DNA of 64,000 nt from Photobacterium profundum SS9 (GCF_000196255.1 NC_006370.1:2927411-2991410), one strand, 5' to 3'; positions 18,673 to 27,640 are shown, counted from the stretch's first letter. Notes: generated from the sequence alone by a model not told the origin. Numbers and translations: made by a program.

Positions 18673-19239
18673 TTAAGCCTCTGCTGAATACTTTTCAACA
18701 TGTAAATTCAAAAAATGCATTCCAGCAGAACTAAGGACATAATGCTGATCGCCGCAAGGGTATAGAAAGTTTCGGTCGACAAGATAGGTTATGGCTTTAT
18801 CCCAGGTTTCTATTCCAAGTGCCTGACGAATATCGTTGTAAATGGTTTGCTCTGCGATCTCTTCAAGAGCAGTTCGTCCCAAACCGATAACAGGCGTTGT
18901 TAGATCATCAAGATCAAAGCCTTTATCCACCCAATAGCGCGCGATGATCAATAGCATGGCCTGGATCTTAGTCGCATTAGTATCCGCGTCTTCTTCAGCT
19001 TCACTACGACTAATATAGAAAAATTCCCCCTCTACGTTAAAATTGAGGTTGTAACCTATATGCAGATAGAGCGGTGTAAAGTGCTCAAGGTTGTTGTACA
19101 ACTCTGTATAGAGAGTACTTTCTATAAAGGTCTGCTGGTACAAGTCATATGCTTGCTTGGTGATCACCTTTCCGTTTACAAAGGTGGTGTATATCTGCTG
19201 GCTTTTCGCCATATTGATTTGTGAAAAAGCCGTCGTCAT
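18673..19239 (-). CDS. jetB: Wadjet/MksE-like KITE subunit (JetB)
   Basis: A 188-residue small winged-helix protein resembling the MksE/MukE accessory (KITE) subunit of SMC complexes, without signal or membrane segments. Its ATG overlaps the kleisin stop by four bases (ATGA), so the two are translationally coupled. In Wadjet/MksBEFG complexes this subunit bridges kleisin and DNA. It is the last gene of the D-C-A-B operon here. The family call rests mainly on size, predicted fold pattern and context. Confidence 0.8.
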   Translation of the reverse strand: MTTAFSQINMAKSQQIYTTFVNGKVITKQAYDLYQQTFIESTLYTELYNNLEHFTPLYLHIGYNLNFNVEGEFFYISRSEAEEDADTNATKIQAMLLIIARYWVDKGFDLDDLTTPVIGLGRTALEEIAEQTIYNDIRQALGIETWDKAITYLVDRNFLYPCGDQHYVLSSAGMHFLNLHVEKYSAEA

Positions 19240-20645
19240 TGTTTCACTCTCTCGGTTCGAATTTTACGATATAAATACACTGTCTCTTCTTGCACTAGAC
19301 GATTGCGGAAATTAGTGACTTTCACTGCGTGCCCATCTAGCATTTCATCATTACGCATCAAAAAATTAAGCCCTTCCAACAAATCAACAAAGTGATAGTC
19401 GGGCAGATGGTCTTTTAGTCGCCGCTGCAATGCGAGCGTCAGGTCTTGATATTCCGACATTTGCATTTGTTTGACCAAATTGTAAATCCGCTCTGCACGT
19501 TCCAGTCTGCGCTCGGTAGAGTTGTCTTTTGAACTAGTCAGTTCCACGTAGTGATTTTGTTTCAGTAAGCTCTGGTCTGATACTCTAGCCTCAATGTCAC
19601 TTACCACATTGTTAAGGTAAGCTTCCGAGCTGCTGATACGCAATACCTTTGGCCTTGCCTGCTGCATTAGCCCCAAAAACGCGCCGTTATCACGTGCAAA
19701 TTGTCCGTCAATCTGGCTACGCTTAAGGTTGTGTCGCGTTGCATCCAGCTCTTGGACGAGGTCACCGAATGCGGTTTCAATCGCATTAAACTGCTTAAGA
19801 CGCTTTTTAGAGCGAGCCAAAAACTGATCAACAGACTGGGATACCTTACTAATTTGGGAATGAAAGCTATTAAAACTTACCTCATATCTCAACATTGCCG
19901 TTGCGCGCTGATGATTTTGATGGTTTTCAAACTGGCCACGCAAACTTTGCAGACACTCAAATAGGTTAGGACCATCTTTAAGACGACTTTTTTCATCTAG
20001 AAACTGTCGAGTTGGTAAAATGTGTCTAGATAACAGGAGAGAGATCTTTTCAATGGATTCACGCTGTAGTACCGAGAATACATGAGGATTTTCTGACTTG
20101 GCTGCTAACTCACTTGCTTCACTCAATTCTTGATTAATCATCTGCATTTTAACTAAGTTCAAACGGATACTATTTAGCAATTCGCTCAGACGGTGGAATA
20201 GTTCATCTATCAACTCTTTAAAATCAAGATCCATATCGCTAAACAACATCGTGTTCGATTGAAGCTTAGTGAGTAATAAACGTATTCCACCTAACTGGAT
20301 CTTCAATGCCACATCGGTTAAATCTTGAAATAGACTCCGATCAAATAATCGAAATACGCCGATCACTGATCGATCGAAGATAAGCCGACTCTCACCGCCA
20401 AACTCATCTTTATCCACTAAAATATGTGCGGCCAGCAAGTTATCCGTCGAGAAGGCAGTGCGTAGCTGTTTACGTTTATCCTGACTTTGCCCCTGAATAT
20501 AACGATGTAGCCGAGCAACAAATTTAGCTTCCCGTACATAAGGCTCACCGGTTTCATTCATCTCACGAATTATGTCTCGCATAATAGTGTGATGCTCAAG
20601 CATGATGGCGAAAGTCGGAATAGTTAGAAGCCGTTGATCACTCAT
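19236..20645 (-). CDS. jetA: Wadjet/MksF-like kleisin subunit (JetA)
   Basis: A 469-residue, mostly helical protein of the MukF/MksF kind: an N-terminal winged helix region, a long helical middle and a C-terminal winged helix that ties the SMC heads. I chose the ATG at 20645 rather than 20666 because it gives an 8-bp overlap with the SMC stop (ATGAGTGA) and has GGAGAGG upstream. It lies between the SMC and KITE genes, as expected of a complex made in fixed ratio. No catalytic motif is expected. Confidence 0.82.
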   Translation of the reverse strand: MSDQRLLTIPTFAIMLEHHTIMRDIIREMNETGEPYVREAKFVARLHRYIQGQSQDKRKQLRTAFSTDNLLAAHILVDKDEFGGESRLIFDRSVIGVFRLFDRSLFQDLTDVALKIQLGGIRLLLTKLQSNTMLFSDMDLDFKELIDELFHRLSELLNSIRLNLVKMQMINQELSEASELAAKSENPHVFSVLQRESIEKISLLLSRHILPTRQFLDEKSRLKDGPNLFECLQSLRGQFENHQNHQRATAMLRYEVSFNSFHSQISKVSQSVDQFLARSKKRLKQFNAIETAFGDLVQELDATRHNLKRSQIDGQFARDNGAFLGLMQQARPKVLRISSSEAYLNNVVSDIEARVSDQSLLKQNHYVELTSSKDNSTERRLERAERIYNLVKQMQMSEYQDLTLALQRRLKDHLPDYHFVDLLEGLNFLMRNDEMLDGHAVKVTNFRNRLVQEETVYLYRKIRTERVKQ

Positions 20646-23577
20646 CCGCCTCTCCAAACATATCAAGCTGCTCTCTATCTAACGCACTTCCCTTGGTAAC
20701 AAAACTGTCTGGCATGCCGGTAAAGGCAATGGTCCGTGCAGAATGATATGGTGTCGCAGTACGCATCGCATCTAATCGAAAATGCTGACCAAATTTAAAA
20801 ATGATCTCACTGGATGCCGAATTTGTGGATGCACTCAGAACCCTGAACCCGGCCTGTTTCATATTTGGCAAAAGCCAATCAAACTGAGAGCTGTCAATAG
20901 AGGCACCTTCATCAATAATCAAAGGGAAGTGAGTAGTACAGGCGCTGTTCCTTAACCGGCCAAGCAGGATCTCAACTAGCTTGAGATTGATCAGCATAAT
21001 GGTTGAGGTCGACTGTGATTTACTCTCCCAGCCACTTTGCCCTTGTTTTTTCACTCGATAGGCGATACCAGATACAATCTGTTCCATAGTCAACAGGGCG
21101 GCTTTTCCATCTGGGAAAAACTTCCGGCTGAAGGCTTTCAGGCGATCAATAAATTGCTCTGACGCTTTTTGATCCGAGTGAGCGTCTAAGTGCTCAATTT
21201 CGCCGACTAAATCACTGAACCTTGCTTCAACTTTTATCTTCGCTTCTACCTGAGCTAAATCGTTAATCGTTACACCATCAAATGCTCGATTAATACTTTG
21301 CTCAAACTGGCGCACCATCTCCCGATTATTTTTCAATTCATTAATAATGCTGTGAACTGAGTGCTTATGCTCAACAAAGTTTTTACGCAGAATATCAAAC
21401 TCCTCATCCAAGCCTTGATAACGCGATTGTAACTGTTGGAATGCGTGCTCCAACAACTCAACTTCAACCGGTGACCTCATTAATTGGTCGTCATTTTCTA
21501 TCACTCTATTACGTACGAAATTTCGTACTTTTTCTTCAATATCAGCCTTCGCTTTTCGTTTACTTTGTAGGTTTTCGATACGGCTGTGCAAACTCTCTTC
21601 ATTGAGTTCCAACGCATGATCTGGCAAGACAGAGAAATCACTAGTCGATAAGCCATGGGCTTCAAGTTGTGCTTTCGTCGAGATCTGATACTGCCCTAGC
21701 TTCTCAAGGTCGGATTTAAGCTGTCCTACTTTAACCTCTTGCACGCTGTATGCCTGCTGCTCTGAATCTAACACTTCCTTCTGGCTTTCAAGCTGCCGTT
21801 CCAGATCCAACTGTCTGTTTTTTACTGTCTCTAACTCTTCATTGAGAGTGTGCAGCTGCTGTGTATTACTGTTACAAGCCAGTAGCAGTTCAATCTCATC
21901 CATAGTACGTTTGATTTCGGTTTTAAGTACCGTGATGGTTTTAACCTGTTCAAAGCGACTTTCTTTATCCATCGCATTAACTTCGGCCGCACGCTTACAC
22001 TTTCTTTCGAGCACCGCCCGGACTTTATCTAGCCTGCTTTGATCTGACTCGCGCTTATCAACAGATACCCCTTCGAGTTTTACTCCTAGCAGTTCATAAC
22101 CAAGCTCATCAATCACAACCAGATCAGCAAAAGCCCGAATAGTCTGCGCTTCTGAAGGTGTCAGCATTCGCCCTGGATTTGCCTCTGCCACTTCAAAGTT
22201 CACTGCTGCTAGTTTCAACCAGACTGACTCTGACAACTGGTTGAACAGCTTAAATTCCTGATTATTAACTGATGTTTGATAGCGATGCTCCATCGCTTCG
22301 AACTTGCTGATTTCCTGATTCAGATCGAGTAGCTCCTCCTGCCGCTTTTCAGCATTCTGCTTGAGTTCTAGCTTTTTCTCTTTCTTAGCTAAATGCTCTC
22401 GGTGACCTGATATAATTGTCTCAAGGGATTCTGTTTCATCATACTGATTTACCACCAACTGAGTTTTCTGCACTGTTCCATCAAGCTTTGCCTGCTGACG
22501 AAGCAGCGTTTTTATCTCCCCTTCTAAGTTTTTTTGCGCACTTTCCGTTTCCCGACACTCTTTACGAATTGCATTAGCGCGATTTTCCATCAGCTTAAAT
22601 TGGTTCTGCTCTAACCCCAGCTCCGTGCGTTCCTTGTCGATACGATTTTGTGCCATCATGGCGAATTTCATCAACTCATCTTCGGCGTTTTTATTTCTCA
22701 TTAAGTCCTGATGGCTGGTCGAAAGATTTTCAAACTCAGGTCTTAAGCTTTCAATATTTTTTAGTAGCCGTTCACGACGTGCAAGCGCATCGTTATGCTC
22801 AATAAAGGCATCAATATCAAGGTTAAGCTCGTCTTTGCGCTCTTTTTTCTGAGATTCAATAATATTGGCTACTGCTAGGCGAACTGTGTCCGAACTAGTT
22901 TTCATATCAAACAACAAACGAACCAGTGCTCGGAAAGCGCCAACATCGGCATCGTTCGTCGTACTGAGTGGGAATAGACAAAAACGCATCGCATCAATAT
23001 CAAGCAATTGATTCGCGTAAATCACTTCTTTAATTGCCGCTGAACGCATTAGAGTCTTAAAGTACTTGTCTTCTCGCTTGAGGAAAGTTTGGACTTTAGT
23101 TGGACTCAGGTCTTCTACCCTGCCTCCAATACCATCCGCCCCAGCATTAGCATCCCAAAAAAGATGGCGAATCTGTTCATAACGCAGGGAAGTAAACATT
23201 CGGCGATAATCCAGCTTATCTGTACTGCCACGATAGAGGATCTGACAGTGAGGCAAACGTCCGCCTAAGTAGTTGTCGCACTCTAGAATCAAAAAACTGC
23301 TGTTGCTTGGAAAATAGTGTTCGAAACTCTCATCGTTGGAGAAGAACTTACCTTCTTTATCTGAAAAGCCAAATTTCTTTGCTGAATCTTTGAAGTTTTC
23401 TTCTGGTAGCAAAAATAGCCTAATAGCATTGAGGATAGAGGTTTTACCTATATTTCCGCCACCTATCAGTATGCCTCCTTCACGGAGATCTATTTCAGCG
23501 ATGGCAACACCAGCTGAATCCACCGTAACTAGTCGAGATATACTGATCAGAAGGTTGTCGATTGAATCGTTTGGCAT
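20638..23577 (-). CDS. jetC: Wadjet/MksB-like SMC ATPase (JetC)
   Basis: A 979-residue SMC-type ATPase. The N-terminal head has Walker A GGGNIGKTS at residues 39-47; two long coiled-coil arms flank a hinge-like middle (about residues 450-540). The C-terminal head carries a signature-like SKSQSTSTIML and Walker B PLIIDEGASID. It is shorter than MukB and fits JetC/MksB proteins, the motor that extrudes DNA loops in Wadjet plasmid defence. The start is 3 bp after the upstream TOPRIM gene. The Walker A reads NIGKT where many JetC proteins have a Gly- or Ser-rich loop, consistent with a divergent branch. Confidence 0.9.
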   Translation of the reverse strand: MPNDSIDNLLISISRLVTVDSAGVAIAEIDLREGGILIGGGNIGKTSILNAIRLFLLPEENFKDSAKKFGFSDKEGKFFSNDESFEHYFPSNSSFLILECDNYLGGRLPHCQILYRGSTDKLDYRRMFTSLRYEQIRHLFWDANAGADGIGGRVEDLSPTKVQTFLKREDKYFKTLMRSAAIKEVIYANQLLDIDAMRFCLFPLSTTNDADVGAFRALVRLLFDMKTSSDTVRLAVANIIESQKKERKDELNLDIDAFIEHNDALARRERLLKNIESLRPEFENLSTSHQDLMRNKNAEDELMKFAMMAQNRIDKERTELGLEQNQFKLMENRANAIRKECRETESAQKNLEGEIKTLLRQQAKLDGTVQKTQLVVNQYDETESLETIISGHREHLAKKEKKLELKQNAEKRQEELLDLNQEISKFEAMEHRYQTSVNNQEFKLFNQLSESVWLKLAAVNFEVAEANPGRMLTPSEAQTIRAFADLVVIDELGYELLGVKLEGVSVDKRESDQSRLDKVRAVLERKCKRAAEVNAMDKESRFEQVKTITVLKTEIKRTMDEIELLLACNSNTQQLHTLNEELETVKNRQLDLERQLESQKEVLDSEQQAYSVQEVKVGQLKSDLEKLGQYQISTKAQLEAHGLSTSDFSVLPDHALELNEESLHSRIENLQSKRKAKADIEEKVRNFVRNRVIENDDQLMRSPVEVELLEHAFQQLQSRYQGLDEEFDILRKNFVEHKHSVHSIINELKNNREMVRQFEQSINRAFDGVTINDLAQVEAKIKVEARFSDLVGEIEHLDAHSDQKASEQFIDRLKAFSRKFFPDGKAALLTMEQIVSGIAYRVKKQGQSGWESKSQSTSTIMLINLKLVEILLGRLRNSACTTHFPLIIDEGASIDSSQFDWLLPNMKQAGFRVLSASTNSASSEIIFKFGQHFRLDAMRTATPYHSARTIAFTGMPDSFVTKGSALDREQLDMFGEADE

Positions 23578-23580
23578 AAG

Positions 23581-24360
23581 TTAATCCTGTATCAATGCAG
23601 GTAAAAAAGCTTCCTGCTCCAAAAAGTGGCGGGTTTGGTTCATTAAATCTGCCTCTGTATTCAGTTTTAGTTCTCGAGCAAGCTCAATTGCCTTGGTCAG
23701 GTGGGTACTATTTTTGGGTGCTAGCTTAAATTTGTTTCTAAATACCTCCCAATCAACTGGCGCTAACCAGTCACACTGAGGAAGTGAAGTTTTAAGAGTT
23801 TTATATGTTGTTAATCCGCCTAATTCAACATCTTGCGCACAATATAGTTCGCCATAAGTCGAAAGGAACGGTCGATTTAGGTGGTGACATATTTGATTAC
23901 CAGATCCAAAAATGATGTCACAACTATCTGCTAATGACGGGTGGCCAATTAACTCTAAAAATTCCTGATAACGATAAAAATTTTCAATGTTTTCAACAAG
24001 AACAGCTCGTTTTCCGACAAGCTTGCCTTCCGTTCTGAATCCATTAATACCAGACACAACAACAAAAGGAATCTGAGATTTAGTGAAATGATTTAAAACT
24101 AAAATGTGGGTAAAATTACTCGGAAAGTCATGAGAGCGACCAATGTGAGATGCACTAACTCTATCGCTTAGCTCTGGCTCATAAAGTGCGTTATGTTGCT
24201 CTTCATTAACTATCGTCAACTGATAACCACCACGAACGCGTGTAGCGCTATATATTCTTCGCCACTCGTTCATATCAGAATATGGCAAGCATTCGATAAA
24301 ACGATCTAGGTTTATCGAATCTCCCTGTGAAATTTTTCTGAGATATTGATTAAGTTTCAT
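23581..24360 (-). CDS. jetD: Small TOPRIM nuclease-like protein (JetD/MksG-like)
   Basis: A 259-residue protein that heads the SMC operon. A TOPRIM-like core is visible: AVLVENIENFYRY (acidic motif VEN at 122-124) and YCAQDVELGGLTTYK (D177 and E179 in the place of the GDID motif of JetD). JetD/MksG is the endonuclease that cuts looped plasmid DNA in Wadjet systems. Typical JetD is near 380-400 residues, so this one lacks much of the usual N-terminal arm. Being first in the operon is also unusual, since JetD is normally last. The D-x-E variant makes catalytic status uncertain. Confidence 0.75.
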   Translation of the reverse strand: MKLNQYLRKISQGDSINLDRFIECLPYSDMNEWRRIYSATRVRGGYQLTIVNEEQHNALYEPELSDRVSASHIGRSHDFPSNFTHILVLNHFTKSQIPFVVVSGINGFRTEGKLVGKRAVLVENIENFYRYQEFLELIGHPSLADSCDIIFGSGNQICHHLNRPFLSTYGELYCAQDVELGGLTTYKTLKTSLPQCDWLAPVDWEVFRNKFKLAPKNSTHLTKAIELARELKLNTEADLMNQTRHFLEQEAFLPALIQD

Positions 24361-24504
24361 TTCAGCAAATCCAATTTTATCAGATACATAATGTCAAATA
24401 TTTCATAGAATTCTAAAAAATGTTGCGGGGCGAATCGATTTATTGAAGAAAGTATTTTCATCTAAACCCGTGACCCGTTGATTATTATTCGCTCTTAAAA
24501 TAAT

Positions 24505-24551
24505 ATGACGTCATTAGCGACAGGTAAATACTGAATACATATACATGTCGC
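24505..24551. promoter_or_regulatory. Candidate operators in the divergent jetD/WYL promoter region
   Basis: A perfect 10-bp palindrome ATGACGTCAT (24505-24514) is followed by inverted arms GCGACA (24517-24522) and TGTCGC (24546-24551), ending 22 bp before the WYL gene start. BrxR/CapW-type WYL regulators bind inverted repeats in their own promoters, so this is a sensible autoregulatory site. Confidence 0.45.
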
Positions 24552-24573
24552 ATAACTAGACAGGAATTTCAAC

Positions 24574-25428
24574 ATGAATAAGTGGCCAATAAGGTGGGAT
24601 CTGCTCTTTCGGTATCGGATGATTGAAATTATTGCGTTGTGGGAAGGCAGGCTAACAACCAACCACCTAATACAGAGTTTTGGAATTGGGCGGCAACAAG
24701 CATCGAAGGATATCAACAGCTACTTAACAGATATCGCTCCTGGCAACCTCGTCTATGATAAGTCTCTAAAAGGTTATAAGCCCAGTGATAGCTTTGTGCC
24801 TCAGCTTACTAGCGGTCACGCCGATGAGTATTTACATATCTTGTCTCGCAGTGAGGATATGACTGTTACCTTTAATGAGCTCGATATGGGATTTGAACAT
24901 ACTGCGATGGTTCGCCCAGTAACACGTAACATTGCACCAGAAATTTTGCGATCTCTTGTTCAAGCAATCAGAGAAAAGAAACGTGTCGATATATGCTACA
25001 CACCACTTAAAGATGGGGAGAAAGTTGATAGGATCATTTCACCTCACACCTTAGTTTGCACGCCATTACGCTGGCACGTTAGAGGCTATTGTGAACATGC
25101 GAAAGACTACCGAGATTTTGTCCTAAGCCGTATTCATGGAATACCTGATTTAAACGACCATGCAGTACATGGAAAGCAAGGTGATAAACTTTGGAATGCA
25201 GCAGTCGCTGTAGAACTATCGCCCGACTCTCGTTTTAGCGAAAAGCAAAAATCTGTTATCGAAAAGGACTTTGCCATGGTGGACGGCGTGTTAAGCATCT
25301 CAACAAATGCGTCACTCATCAGATATGTGCTTGATTCCTACAACATTGATATACATGTGCAGAAATCAAACCCTCAGGTGCAACAGATCGTTGTTAGGAA
25401 TATGGATGAGTTGCTACGTTACTTATGA
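24574..25428 (+). CDS. WYL-domain transcriptional regulator, BrxR/CapW type
   Basis: A 284-residue regulator with an N-terminal winged helix (RYRMIEIIALWEGRLTTNHLIQSFGI...QASKDIN), a central WYL domain (KKRVDICYTPL..., PHTLVCTPLRWHVRGYC...FVLSRI) and a C-terminal WCX-like extension. This layout is that of BrxR and CapW, repressors that sit beside BREX, CBASS and other defence operons and are thought to respond to a nucleic-acid or nucleotide signal. It is divergent from the SMC operon, with 213 bp between that carry inverted repeats. It most likely controls the Wadjet-type operon and itself. Confidence 0.88.
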   Translation: MNKWPIRWDLLFRYRMIEIIALWEGRLTTNHLIQSFGIGRQQASKDINSYLTDIAPGNLVYDKSLKGYKPSDSFVPQLTSGHADEYLHILSRSEDMTVTFNELDMGFEHTAMVRPVTRNIAPEILRSLVQAIREKKRVDICYTPLKDGEKVDRIISPHTLVCTPLRWHVRGYCEHAKDYRDFVLSRIHGIPDLNDHAVHGKQGDKLWNAAVAVELSPDSRFSEKQKSVIEKDFAMVDGVLSISTNASLIRYVLDSYNIDIHVQKSNPQVQQIVVRNMDELLRYL

Positions 25429-25631
25429 AGAAGAGAGTCAGCCAAGGTCATACCGGGGTAGGTACCAAAAGAGAGATAAGTAATTTTATCTTGGCCAGGG
25501 CGCTTGTAACGAAACTGCCAATAGCGCGAGTTACTTGGCCTGACATAGAAATACAAGTTACCGCCATCAGAAAGGCGATAGACCTTGTCTTTGGGTTTTC
25601 GTGGATATCTTGGGGCGCTACAGGACTGTAA
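25425..25631 (+). CDS. Possible small ORF overlapping the WYL regulator stop
   Basis: A 68-codon frame whose ATG overlaps the regulator stop in ATGA, the arrangement of a coupled gene. The peptide is basic at the start and has no recognised domain. No convincing ribosome site is present and it ends 23 bp before the right repeat, so it may be chance. Treat it as doubtful. Confidence 0.3.
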   Translation: MKKRVSQGHTGVGTKREISNFILARALVTKLPIARVTWPDIEIQVTAIRKAIDLVFGFSWISWGATGL

Positions 25632-25653
25632 CTAATTAACTTTAAAGAAATTA

Positions 25654-25704
25654 AGATAGCAAAAAGCCGTCACGAGGACGGCTTCTTTAAATGATGGCGG
25701 TGAG
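25654..25704. repeat. Right 51-bp direct repeat (att-like) with tRNA-Ser terminator
   Basis: It comprises the tRNA-Ser(GGA) 3' end and, read on the minus strand, a terminator stem GCCGTC/GACGGC followed by TTTTT. It matches the left copy except at 25674. Confidence 0.85.
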
Positions 25705-25782
25705 GGAGGGATTCGAACCCTCGATACGTTGCCGTATACACACTTTCCAGGCGTGCTCCTTCAGCCACTCGGACACCTCACC
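25695..25782 (-). tRNA. tRNA-Ser (anticodon GGA), copy 2
   Basis: An 88-nt class II tRNA identical to copy 1 at 4543-4630. Its 3' end is the apparent integration site of the island. It is intact, so the element restored or did not disturb the gene. Confidence 0.95.
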
Positions 25783-26059
25783 ACAAATTGCCGTTGGATA
25801 CGGATACCACAACGGAGCGCTACTATAGTGACCATATAAGGATCGGTCAACAAAAATCATCTAAACGTCTTATAATTGTTCACTTTTCGACAGAATTAAA
25901 ATACTACGCATAAAATATAGCGTTGTGGCTACTGCTCATATTTAACTAGGCTGCTACAATACCTCGCATCATTACTTATTATTCATTGCCTTTCACTCTG
26001 TATATATTCAAGTAGGTCAATGAGTAGTAGTCAATACAAGCGATTAATCGAGATTAACT

Positions 26060-26641
26060 ATGTCTTCACAGTCACAACTGGGTGCATTACTGCAAGACCC
26101 TGAGCTAACAAACCACCTTTTAACTGAAGCGCAAACTCATGGCTTTGTGACTGCAATGGCAGCTGCACCACATTTGTTAGACCCTTCAGAATGGTTAGCA
26201 TACCTATGGGGTGGCGATGAAACATCTCCATTTACCAGCCACGAAGATCTTGAAGCTTACGCCAATGCGATTATTAATATCTGGAATGAGAGTCGTGAGT
26301 CCTTATTAGAAGGCACATGGCAATGGCCTGAAACCTGTGCACTTGATGACGCAGAACTCGTTTCAGAAGAAACCCGTGATTTTGCCGAAGGCATGTTACA
26401 AGGTTGGCAGCTAGCTCGTGATGATTGGGAAAACATTATGCCTGAGCATAGTGAAGATAACGCCTTATTAGGTGGCGTATTGCTATCAATCACACTTCTA
26501 TACGATCCAGAAAATGCAATGGTCGCTTTATCTGAAGAAGGTGCTGACGCACTCGCACAGTTTGAAGAAATCTTTACAGCAGTACCGAACATGCTATGTG
26601 GCTTAACACAGCGTGGACAAGCATTAGTGACACTACACTAA
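26060..26641 (+). CDS. UPF0149 (YecA/YgfB-like) family protein
   Basis: A 193-residue acidic, helical cytoplasmic protein. The opening HGFVTAMAAAPHLLDPSEWLAYLWG resembles the UPF0149 pattern (G-F-x-x-G...P-x-x-W), and the middle FAEGMLQGWQLARDDW is typical of the family. Its biochemical role is not established. It lacks the C-terminal SEC-C zinc motif found in E. coli YecA. It is monocistronic, with a terminator right after it. Confidence 0.85.
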   Translation: MSSQSQLGALLQDPELTNHLLTEAQTHGFVTAMAAAPHLLDPSEWLAYLWGGDETSPFTSHEDLEAYANAIINIWNESRESLLEGTWQWPETCALDDAELVSEETRDFAEGMLQGWQLARDDWENIMPEHSEDNALLGGVLLSITLLYDPENAMVALSEEGADALAQFEEIFTAVPNMLCGLTQRGQALVTLH

Positions 26642-26699
26642 TCAAAAGTACTGAATCAAGAACGCAGTGCCGGAATACTGCTGCGTAGAAATGAAAAAT

Positions 26700-26755
26700 G
26701 GTTGCCCCATGTTATGACAAATAACGGAATGACAAATAACGGGCAACCTTTTTCT
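26700..26755 (+). terminator. Terminator with repeat-containing loop
   Basis: Stem GGTTGCCC/GGGCAACC followed by TTTTTC. The 33-base loop holds two copies of ATGACAAATAACGG, an unusually long loop for a terminator. Confidence 0.7.
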
Positions 26756-26782
26756 TATGCGGTCTTTCAATTACAACTTCAA

Positions 26783-27640
26783 CTAAGGCTTCAATAATAC
26801 GCCTTGTCGTTTATTTCGATGAATAATAAGCAGTGCCGGAATATTCATAAGCACACCATACAATAACGGGGTGAGTGCTAATTCTGGTCTTTGTAATTGC
26901 ACAACAGCCACAAAAATAGCCGTTCCGGCATTTTGAATACCAACCTCTATTGCTAACGTTTTGACTAATGTCTTATCGCCACGCAATGCTTTAGCCACAA
27001 TGACCCCAAGAATCATTCCACTCAAGCACAATACGATTGCAGCAATAGACCCAACAGAAAACAGCTGATTAAAGACTTTGGTGTTTGCAGCCAACGTAAT
27101 GGTTACGGTGAAAAACAATGCCCATAATGACGATCGTCCAGCGAAGGTGATAAACGAAGAAAACCATGGAGCCTTAATATATTGCTTCATGATCATACCG
27201 AACATCACAGGTACAAACGTGACAGCCGTTAGCTGTAATATTGCCATTTTGACAGGTATAACCAACTGAGTATCGCTGAGCACTAAAGGCAGCATCAGTG
27301 GCAAGCTTATTGGAATAATTAAGCTACTTATTGCAGTCATACTGATCGATAACGCGGTATCACCTCCACTCAAATGCGTAATGGCATTAGAAGATGCCCC
27401 GCCTGGTGCTAGCGCCAATAGCCATAAGCCAACGGCAATAGGTTCTGGTAACGCCAATAGATGAATCAATGCATAGGCCAGTAAGGGTAAACCGATTAAT
27501 TGAGCGGTTAAACCTGCCAGTATTTTTTTCGGAAAAGTCGCAACCCGTTTAAAGTCAGCAAAGGTTAATGTGAGACCAACACAATACATCATCCATGCTA
27601 ACGCAAGCGGTAATGCAATGGTTAACATTGTCTGACTCAT
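26783..27640 (-). CDS. Bile acid:sodium symporter (BASS) family transporter
   Basis: A 285-residue polytopic inner-membrane protein with about nine to ten hydrophobic segments. The block LLALAPGGASSNAITHLSGGDTALS is the signature of BASS/SBF proteins (Na+-coupled organic-anion transporters), and GIQNAGTAIFVAVV carries the second conserved crossover. Substrate is uncertain: relatives transport pantothenate, keto acids or sulfur compounds. It stands alone with its own promoter and is convergent with the UPF0149 gene. Confidence 0.9.
   Translation of the reverse strand: MSQTMLTIALPLALAWMMYCVGLTLTFADFKRVATFPKKILAGLTAQLIGLPLLAYALIHLLALPEPIAVGLWLLALAPGGASSNAITHLSGGDTALSISMTAISSLIIPISLPLMLPLVLSDTQLVIPVKMAILQLTAVTFVPVMFGMIMKQYIKAPWFSSFITFAGRSSLWALFFTVTITLAANTKVFNQLFSVGSIAAIVLCLSGMILGVIVAKALRGDKTLVKTLAIEVGIQNAGTAIFVAVVQLQRPELALTPLLYGVLMNIPALLIIHRNKRQGVLLKP

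Larger units (their letters stand above)
16232..25704. mobile_element. tRNA-Ser-associated defence island bounded by 51-bp direct repeats
   Basis: A 9.5-kb block lies between two 51-bp repeats (16232-16282 and 25654-25704, one mismatch). The right copy is the last 10 nt of tRNA-Ser(GGA) plus its terminator; the left copy is the same segment without the tRNA body. This is the structure left when an element integrates at a tRNA 3' end. All cargo looks like defence genes: an ATPase/TOPRIM-like pair, a Wadjet-type SMC operon and a WYL regulator. No integrase, excisionase or conjugation gene is visible, so the island is probably immobile now or mobilised in trans. Confidence 0.75.

Noticed and set aside
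16232..25704. Prophage or integrative conjugative element
   Set aside because: No integrase, structural, lysis, replication or transfer genes lie between the repeats.
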